Assembly: GCA_002702405.1 (NCBI GenBank)
Contig: NZZH01000057.1
Coordinates: forward strand, 6,281-11,520
Direction: 5' to 3'
Length of the DNA: 5,240 nt
Source: Flavobacteriaceae bacterium
GTDB taxonomy: Bacteria; Bacteroidota; Bacteroidia; Flavobacteriales; Flavobacteriaceae
Below, one piece after another: positions 1 through 5,240 of this stretch. The notes beneath the pieces were generated by a model. The model was not told the DNA's origin. It saw nothing but the letters and a program-made list of their open reading frames with translations, and did no database searches. A program made the position numbers and the translations under genes. Positions within the stretch are counted from its first letter, which is position 1. Every line of letters starts with the position of its first letter.

Positions 1-1380
1 CCAACCGTTTACAGTAACGTCCATCTTGGAAATTGTAGAACCTTCATATCATTTGACTTAATATATAGATATTTTAAGCACCTTGCTTATAAGATTAAAT
101 ATGTAAGGAACATAACTGATGTTGGGCATCTAGAAAATGATGAAGATGATGGTGAAGACCGGATTTCAAAAAAAGCTAAGGCTGAAAAAATAGATCCTAT
201 GCAAGTAGTTCAAAAATATACTATTGATTTTCATAAAGTCCTTGAAAAGTTCAATACAATTTCTCCAGATATAGAACCAACAGCAACTGGTCATATTCCA
301 GAACAAATTGTACAAATTAAAAAGATAATAAAAAATGGATTTGCCTATGAAGTAAATGGATCGGTATATTTTGATGTCTTAAAATTTAATAAGTCAAATA
401 AATATGGTAAGCTAAGTAAGAGAAAAATTGAAGAGTTAATCCATAATACAAGAATACTTGATGGACAAACAGATAAAAAAAATCCACAAGATTTTGCGCT
501 TTGGAAAAAAGCTGATCCTCAACATTTAATGAAATGGGAATCTCCTTGGAGTCTTGGATTTCCAGGATGGCATCTTGAGTGTACTGCAATGAGTACAAAA
601 TATCTAGGAAATCAATTTGATATACATGGAGGTGGAATGGATTTAAAATTTCCACATCATGAATGCGAGATTGCTCAATCTGAAGCCATAACTGGAAAAG
701 AACCCGTCAAGTACTGGATTCACTCTAACATGTTAACTTTTAACGGTAAAAAAATGTCTAAATCAACTGGAAATAATATTCTTCCTGAAGAGATTTTTTC
801 TGGTGAAAATAAAAAATTTTCCAAACCATATTCTCCCGAAGTCTTAAGATTTTTTATACTCCAAGCACATTACAGAAGTATTCTAGATTTAAGTGAAGAG
901 GCACTTAATGCCTCCGAGAAAGGATACAACAAACTAATTTCTGCTATAAAAAACTTACCCAAGATAAAGCCTAGTAAAGAGAAAGGTGATTTTGACGAAA
1001 AAGATTGGGTCAAAAGATCCTATGATTCAATGAATGATGACTTTAATAGTCCTATTTTAATTTCTGAACTGTTTAATGCTGTGAAATTTATAAACTCTGT
1101 AATTAACAAAAAGCAAAAGATGAATATATCTCAGTGGTCTGTTTTAAACAAAATGATGCCAGTTTTTTTTAATGATTTACTTGGCATTAAAACTACTGAA
1201 AAACAAACAACAAATTTAGATTCAAAACTAATCAAAACTATAGAATTATTAATTGAGGTAAGAAATAGAGCAAGGAAAAATAAAGATTTTGAATATTCGG
1301 ATGAAATAAGAAATAAATTGTTTGAAATTGGTATATCTTTAAATGATGATGGTGATAAAACAACCTATTCAATTGAATAA
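1..1380 (+). CDS. cysS: Cysteinyl-tRNA synthetase, 5'-truncated by window edge
   Basis: Class I aminoacyl-tRNA synthetase that joins cysteine to tRNA-Cys in the cytoplasm. The frame is open from base 1 and ends at TAA 1378-1380, giving 459 visible residues. The first ATG, at 199, is internal: the conserved catalytic N-terminus lies before it. Visible residues 1-4 (PTVY) are the end of the CGPTVY motif, so the first zinc-ligand cysteine and about 25-35 codons lie left of the window. The HIGH signature appears as HLGN (residues 8-11). The other zinc ligands are C194, H219 and E223, with the same 25 and 4 residue spacing as E. coli C209/H234/E238. The KMSKS loop is at 251-255 (KMSKSTGN), followed by an [11 protein letters not shown] segment and the helical DALR-type C-terminal domain ending near '[19 protein letters not shown]'. 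The estimated full length, near 490, fits Bacteroidota CysS. yidD begins one base after the stop. Identification is very secure. Confidence 0.97.
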   Translation, partial: PTVYSNVHLGNCRTFISFDLIYRYFKHLAYKIKYVRNITDVGHLENDEDDGEDRISKKAKAEKIDPMQVVQKYTIDFHKVLEKFNTISPDIEPTATGHIPEQIVQIKKIIKNGFAYEVNGSVYFDVLKFNKSNKYGKLSKRKIEELIHNTRILDGQTDKKNPQDFALWKKADPQHLMKWESPWSLGFPGWHLECTAMSTKYLGNQFDIHGGGMDLKFPHHECEIAQSEAITGKEPVKYWIHSNMLTFNGKKMSKSTGNNILPEEIFSGENKKFSKPYSPEVLRFFILQAHYRSILDLSEEALNASEKGYNKLISAIKNLPKIKPSKEKGDFDEKDWVKRSYDSMNDDFNSPILISELFNAVKFINSVINKKQKMNISQWSVLNKMMPVFFNDLLGIKTTEKQTTNLDSKLIKTIELLIEVRNRARKNKDFEYSDEIRNKLFEIGISLNDDGDKTTYSIE

Positions 1381-1381
1381 A

Positions 1382-1606
1382 ATGTTAAAAAAGATTTCTG
1401 TTCTTCCATTTCTTTTGTTGATTAGAATCTATCAAAGCCTAATTTCTCCTCTTTTGGGGCCATCATGCAGATTTACCCCAACTTGTTCTCAATATGCAAA
1501 AGAAGCTTTAAAAAAGCATGGATTATTCAAGGGGCTATATCTGACTTTGAATAGATTGTCCAGTTGTCATCCATGGGGTAAAAGTGGACACGACCCTGTT
1601 CCTTAA
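1382..1606 (+). CDS. yidD: YidD, putative membrane protein insertion efficiency factor
   Basis: A 74-residue protein of the YidD/DUF37 family ('haemolytic domain'), a small inner-membrane-associated protein thought to assist YidC-dependent insertion of membrane proteins. The hydrophobic, positively started N-terminus (MLKK then residues 5-14, mostly L/V/I/F) fits an amphipathic membrane-binding helix. The family core follows: [17 protein letters not shown] at 15-31, TPTCSQYA at 32-39, and the C-terminal SCHPWG at 61-66 with GHDPVP. The three conserved cysteines are C29, C35 and C62. I chose ATG 1382 because it gives the usual length and MLKK start. An in-frame ATG at 1343 would add 13 residues lying entirely inside the cysS end and resembling no family N-terminus. 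Only one base separates the cysS stop from this start, so translation is probably coupled. No Shine-Dalgarno sequence is seen, as is usual in Bacteroidota. Here it is not next to yidC, rnpA or rpmH, its common partners in other phyla. Confidence 0.95.
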   Translation: MLKKISVLPFLLLIRIYQSLISPLLGPSCRFTPTCSQYAKEALKKHGLFKGLYLTLNRLSSCHPWGKSGHDPVP

Positions 1607-1640
1607 TTATTGATAATTTTAATTTATTATATGTTATAAA

Positions 1641-2510
1641 ATGATTACAATGAAATTTAATTGGTCACCAAGTGAAACCCTATTTGAGATTGGAGGTTTC
1701 GGAATTCATGTTTACAGTTTAATGTTTGTAATTGCTTTCCTATTAGGATATAGGATTTGTAAAAAAATATTCCTGACGGAGGGAATAAATCAAAAATATT
1801 TAGAGCCATTATTTATGTTCATGGTGATCTCAACACTTCTTGGTGCCAGACTTGGTGATGTCATCTTTTACAGTTGGGATTATTACCAAAATCATCTAAT
1901 CGAAATTCTTTTGCCAATTCGAGAAAATCCAAGTAAAGATATTATGTTCGGGATAGTAAAAGGTTATGAATTTATTGGTTTTCGTGGTCTTGCCAGTCAT
2001 GGAGCATCTATTGGTATAATTTTAGGACTTTTCCTTTTTCAAAAGAAATTTAAAATAAAATCTTTCTTGTGGCTTTTAGACAGACTTACTATCCCTATAA
2101 GTTTAGGTGCTTTTTTTGTCAGAATTGGAAATTTTTTTAATTCTGAAATTGTAGGTAAGTATACTGGCTCAAATTTTGGAGTTGTATTTGAAAATAGAGG
2201 TGAAATTTTACCGAGACATCCTGCACAATTATATGAAGCAATAGGCTATTTGTTTCTTTTTATTCTTCTAAGAAAACTATATAAAACAAATCTCAGGGAA
2301 AAAGATGGAATCTTTTTAGGAGTTTTCTTTTTAGTTCTTTTTGGAGTTAGGTTTTTAGTTGAATTTGTCAAAGAAAGTCAAGGAGGAATAGAAAAATTTC
2401 TGCCAAATTTATCAACTGGTCAATGGTTAAGTATACCCTTTATTTTCCTAGGGATAGTTATTATTATTTTAAAATTTAGAAAAAAGAAATTAAGTTCTGA
2501 TAAAATTTAA
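1641..2510 (+). CDS. lgt: Prolipoprotein diacylglyceryl transferase Lgt
   Basis: Integral membrane enzyme for the first step of lipoprotein maturation: it transfers diacylglyceryl from phosphatidylglycerol to the lipobox cysteine of prolipoproteins at the periplasmic face of the inner membrane. The 289 residues contain about seven hydrophobic spans (roughly 24-42, 54-75, 116-134, 147-163, 197-212, 223-242, 262-278). Family landmarks: YSLMFV at 25-30; GLASHGAS at 116-123, with H120 matching catalytic-region H103 of E. coli; the Lgt signature RIGNFFNSEIVG at 161-172 (R161, N164, E169); HPAQLYEA at 193-200; and RFLVEF at 237-242, where R237 and E241 match E. coli R239 and E243. No expected key residue is missing. 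ATG 1650 (residue 4) is an equally plausible start, since related proteins begin close to the 'FNWSPS' segment. Neither start has a Shine-Dalgarno sequence. The gene lies 34 bases after yidD and probably shares its transcript. It converges on secDF with a 9-base gap. Confidence 0.97.
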   Translation: MITMKFNWSPSETLFEIGGFGIHVYSLMFVIAFLLGYRICKKIFLTEGINQKYLEPLFMFMVISTLLGARLGDVIFYSWDYYQNHLIEILLPIRENPSKDIMFGIVKGYEFIGFRGLASHGASIGIILGLFLFQKKFKIKSFLWLLDRLTIPISLGAFFVRIGNFFNSEIVGKYTGSNFGVVFENRGEILPRHPAQLYEAIGYLFLFILLRKLYKTNLREKDGIFLGVFFLVLFGVRFLVEFVKESQGGIEKFLPNLSTGQWLSIPFIFLGIVIIILKFRKKKLSSDKI

Positions 2511-2528
2511 GGAGCTAAATTATTTTTT
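2504..2528. terminator. Weak AT-only inverted repeat between converging lgt and secDF (possible terminator)
   Basis: AATTTA (2504-2509) and TAAATT (2516-2521) are exact inverted complements around a 6-base loop, and T6 follows at 2523-2528 on the plus strand. The repeat spans the lgt stop (TAA 2508-2510) and the secDF stop (complement of 2520-2522). On the minus strand the repeat is followed by a short T-rich run (complement of 2502-2505). This is the only place a terminator could sit without lying fully inside a gene. The stem has six A-T pairs and no G-C pairs, so it would be very unstable, and such repeats arise easily by chance at this base composition. Function is inferred and weakly supported. 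Confidence 0.2.
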
Positions 2529-5240
2529 AGATCTTTCTTTATGAAAATCATACATAACAGGAGTTGCTATGAAAACAGATGAATAGGTGCCTATGATAAC
2601 ACCTATAATTAAAGCGAACATAAAGCCTCTAATTGATTCACCTCCAAAAATAAAAATTGTTAATAGCACAATTAATGTTGTAAGTGATGTATTTAAAGTT
2701 CTACTTAAAGTACTATTCAAGGCAGAATCAATTGTTTGATCGAGTTCCCATTTTGAATGTTCTCCAACAAACTCTCTAATTCTATCAAATACAACAACTG
2801 TATCATTAAGTGAATATCCAATAACTGTGAGAATTGCAGCAATAAAGGCTTGATCAATTTCCATATTAAAAGGCATGATTTTATAAGTCAAAGAGAAAAT
2901 TCCCAGAACTATTAGAACATCATGAAATACAGCAGTAACTGCTCCAAGCGAAAATTGCCATTTACGGAATCTTAAAAGAATATATAAAAACACTACAATT
3001 AAAGATCCTATTATTGCAAGAAAAGAGTTATTTTTTATATCATCTGCAATTGTTGGACCTACTTTTATTGAAGACATTATCCCCACTTGTTTATCCTCTG
3101 ATCCATTTACAAAATCATTGTAGGTCAACTTTTCTGGAAGATAAATTCTAAGTGAGTTAAATAGTCCTTCTTGAATTTCGTTATCAACTTCAAGACCCTC
3201 CTCATCAATTTTATATTTGGTAGTTATTTTTATTTGATTTTCATCTCCAAAAGTTTTTGCTTGGGAACTACCTAGAACTTCTGAAACACTTTGTTGAATA
3301 TTGGTAGAATTAACTACTTGATCAAATCTAACTATATATGATCTACCTCCAACAAAATCAACTCCTTGATTTAATCCTTGAAAAAACAAAGAGGCTAAAC
3401 TTACCGTAATGAAAGCTCCCGAAATAATGAATGAAAACTTACGCTTTTGAAGGAACTTGATATTTATATTTTGGAAAAGCGAATGGGTCAATTTAGTTGA
3501 AAATGCAACTTTTTTACCTTTCTCATTTCTGGCGTCTAAAAACATTCGCGTTATGAAAATCGCGGTAAATAATGATGTCATAATACCAATTAGAAGAGTG
3601 GTCGCAAACCCTTTAATTGGTCCAGTTCCAAAAACAAAAAGAATTAATGCTGTTAGACCTGTTGTAATGTTAGCGTCTAAAATTGATGAGAGAGCATTAT
3701 TAAATCCATCTGCTATAGCCTTTCTAACTCCCTTGCCCTTTTTCATTTCTTCTCTTATTCTTTCAAAAATTAGGACATTTGCATCAACAGAGATGCCAAT
3801 TGTTAAAACAATACCGGCAATTCCAGGTAATGTCAAAACTGCTCCCAAACCAGCAAGCACACCAAAAATAAGAACTAGGTTCAATATTAATGCTATATCA
3901 GCAAAAATCCCTGATGATCCATAATAAAATATCATCCATATCAAAACTAAAATTAGAGCTATAATAAAAGAATACAATCCACTTTCAATAGCTTCTCTTC
4001 CTAGAGATGGACCAACTATTTCTGACTGAATAATTTCTGCAGATGCAGGAAGCTTACCAGCCCTTAAGACATTGGCTAAATCTATTGATTCATTTAGTGA
4101 AAAATCCCCAGTAATTTCAGATCGACCTCCTGAAATAGCCCCATTAGAAACTCCTGGAGCAGAATAGACTATATCATCTAAAACAATTGCAATATTTGTA
4201 GCTTCTCTAAATGCTTTCCCAGTCATATTTTCCCATGTCCTTGCTCCTTTTGCATTCATTTGCATAGAGACAGCAGGATTTCCAAGAGCATCATATGTCT
4301 GTAAAGCATCAACAACTACTCCTCCACTAAGTGGCGGTGAATTCTCCCTATTTGAACGCAAGGCATAGAGTCCCACTGTCTTTGCCTGCTCATCTTCCTT
4401 GCCCCATATAAATCGAATATATCTATATTGATTAGGCAAGAGCTTTCTGACTTCAGAATTATCCAGATACCCGATTACTTTTTCTTTGTCTTTAATTGAA
4501 AAGTTTGCTATCACTGGTCCTCCTTCAAAACCATAACCTTTAACTAAATCAAGAATAGGACTGGATGAGATAATTGTAGAATCTTGAGCTTCAACATCTG
4601 CTAAAAGATCATCAATTGAACTTTCTTTTAAATCTTCCTTTTCTTTATTTTGAACAGATCTGAGATATTCATCTGCCTGGACTAAAAAACCTATTAGTTC
4701 AACATTTTTAAATGTTTCCCAAAATTCAAGTTGAGCAGTACTTTGAAGTAAGTTTTTTATTCTTTCTACATCTTTAGCTCCAGGTAATTCAACAAGTATT
4801 CTTCCAGAATTTCCTAATCTTTGAATATTAGGTTGAGTTACTCCAAACTTATCAATTCTTTTTCGTAAAACTTCAAATGCAGATACAATTGACTCGTCAA
4901 CTTTCTCAGCTAAAATAGATTTAACTTGTTCATTCTGCATTTCAAAATTAATTTCATCACTTAAGGTTCTGTTAGCAAAAATAGTTGGTGATGCTAATTT
5001 TAAATTATCTGATAATGATTCAAATGCTTCAAAAAAAGATTCAATGTATGGATCATTAGTTTGTTTTTGAAGCTCATCAGCATTCTCTAGGGCTTGATTA
5101 AAAGAAGGATCCCTAGAATTTTCAGCAAGACCTTTTAAAATATCTCTGACAGATATTTGAAGAATCACATTAATACCTCCCTCAAGATCCAAGCCTCTAT
5201 TCAATTCTTTTGTTTTAGCATCATCATATGATGTAAAAAA
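2520..5240 (-). CDS. secDF: Protein translocase subunits SecD and SecF fused (SecDF), 5'-truncated by window edge
   Basis: Proton-driven accessory of the SecYEG channel that promotes late-stage export from the periplasmic side. The frame is open from 5240 to TAA at 2522-2520: 906 visible residues, numbered here from the first visible codon. TTG at 5204 is an internal leucine, not the start. The N-terminal membrane segment and probably 80-100 residues lie right of the window, fitting a full length near 1000, usual for Bacteroidota. SecD half: RGLDLEGG at 15-22, the P1 periplasmic domain with RIDKFGVTQPNIQRLG at 128-143, an acidic stretch near 190-222, then membrane spans from about 423 and the SVDANVLIFERIREE motif at 484-498. 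SecF half: a new span near 605-620, GVDFVGG at 626-632, a second small periplasmic domain, GPTIADDI at 728-735, and SLNDTVVVFDRIRE at 810-823. D486, D813 and R847 probably equal proton-path residues D340, D637 and R671 of Thermus SecDF; the 34-residue spacing of the last two is identical. No frameshift is seen. Confidence 0.97.
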   Translation of the reverse strand, partial: FFTSYDDAKTKELNRGLDLEGGINVILQISVRDILKGLAENSRDPSFNQALENADELQKQTNDPYIESFFEAFESLSDNLKLASPTIFANRTLSDEINFEMQNEQVKSILAEKVDESIVSAFEVLRKRIDKFGVTQPNIQRLGNSGRILVELPGAKDVERIKNLLQSTAQLEFWETFKNVELIGFLVQADEYLRSVQNKEKEDLKESSIDDLLADVEAQDSTIISSSPILDLVKGYGFEGGPVIANFSIKDKEKVIGYLDNSEVRKLLPNQYRYIRFIWGKEDEQAKTVGLYALRSNRENSPPLSGGVVVDALQTYDALGNPAVSMQMNAKGARTWENMTGKAFREATNIAIVLDDIVYSAPGVSNGAISGGRSEITGDFSLNESIDLANVLRAGKLPASAEIIQSEIVGPSLGREAIESGLYSFIIALILVLIWMIFYYGSSGIFADIALILNLVLIFGVLAGLGAVLTLPGIAGIVLTIGISVDANVLIFERIREEMKKGKGVRKAIADGFNNALSSILDANITTGLTALILFVFGTGPIKGFATTLLIGIMTSLFTAIFITRMFLDARNEKGKKVAFSTKLTHSLFQNINIKFLQKRKFSFIISGAFITVSLASLFFQGLNQGVDFVGGRSYIVRFDQVVNSTNIQQSVSEVLGSSQAKTFGDENQIKITTKYKIDEEGLEVDNEIQEGLFNSLRIYLPEKLTYNDFVNGSEDKQVGIMSSIKVGPTIADDIKNNSFLAIIGSLIVVFLYILLRFRKWQFSLGAVTAVFHDVLIVLGIFSLTYKIMPFNMEIDQAFIAAILTVIGYSLNDTVVVFDRIREFVGEHSKWELDQTIDSALNSTLSRTLNTSLTTLIVLLTIFIFGGESIRGFMFALIIGVIIGTYSSVFIATPVMYDFHKERSKK

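Noticed and set aside
199..201. ATG 199 as the start of cysS
   Set aside because: The HLGN signature and other conserved catalytic residues are encoded upstream in the same frame, so the codon is an internal methionine.
386..655. Minus-strand open frame of 89 codons opposite cysS
   Set aside because: It lies wholly inside the strongly conserved cysS coding sequence. The translation is low-complexity and resembles no family I recognise.
1607..1640. Promoter or regulatory element in the 34-base gap before lgt
   Set aside because: The gap is A/T-rich. A TAATTTTA at 1614-1621 is near the Bacteroidota -7 consensus TAnnTTTG, but no TTG sits at a suitable distance upstream, so it cannot be told from chance.
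3457..3924. Plus-strand open frame of 155 codons opposite secDF
   Set aside because: It lies antisense to the best-conserved SecD membrane and SecD/SecF junction region. Its composition is what the reverse complement of those codons gives, and it has no recognisable domain.
5202..5204. TTG as the start codon of secDF
   Set aside because: The frame stays open upstream to the window edge (FFTSYDDAKTKE precedes it), and a start here would remove the first membrane segment that every SecD has.
5222..5233. Perfect 12-base palindrome CATCATATGATG
   Set aside because: It falls inside secDF coding sequence, is short and isolated, and is readily explained by the Ser-Tyr-Asp-Asp codons.

Overview
The window is AT-rich (roughly 30% G+C by eye) and almost entirely coding. 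It holds four conserved housekeeping genes: cysS (5' end cut off by the left edge), yidD and lgt on the plus strand, and a secDF fusion gene on the minus strand (5' end cut off by the right edge). The protein sequences point to Bacteroidota, most likely a marine-type Flavobacteriia with a compact genome. The evidence is a CysS of the subtype with an HLGN signature and 'ITDVGHL' wording, an Lgt with 'GLASHGAS', a fused SecDF with the lineage-typical 'RGLDLEGGINVILQ' start of its periplasmic part, and no Shine-Dalgarno sequences. The assignment is from recalled family sequences, not a search.

Layout: cysteinyl-tRNA synthetase runs from before base 1 to 1380. One base later yidD starts (1382-1606). 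After a 34-base gap comes lgt (1641-2510). These three are co-oriented and probably co-transcribed. A 9-base gap (2511-2519) separates the lgt stop codon from the stop codon of secDF, which is read leftwards from beyond 5240 down to 2520. No stretch longer than 34 bases lacks a gene. I see no tRNA, rRNA, CRISPR, mobile element, attachment site or sizeable repeat.

Function: three of the four genes act at the cytoplasmic membrane in protein export and maturation. SecDF uses the proton gradient to help pull Sec substrates across. YidD assists membrane-protein insertion. Lgt puts the diacylglyceryl group on the lipobox cysteine of exported prolipoproteins. CysS charges tRNA with cysteine, which links only loosely to this theme. 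All reading frames look intact and the key residues I could place are present.

I do not see a previously undescribed system here. The observations in the findings are modest: tight gene packing, a weak AT-only inverted repeat spanning both converging stop codons, an acidic low-complexity segment in SecDF, and yidD standing apart from its usual yidC/rnpA neighbours.
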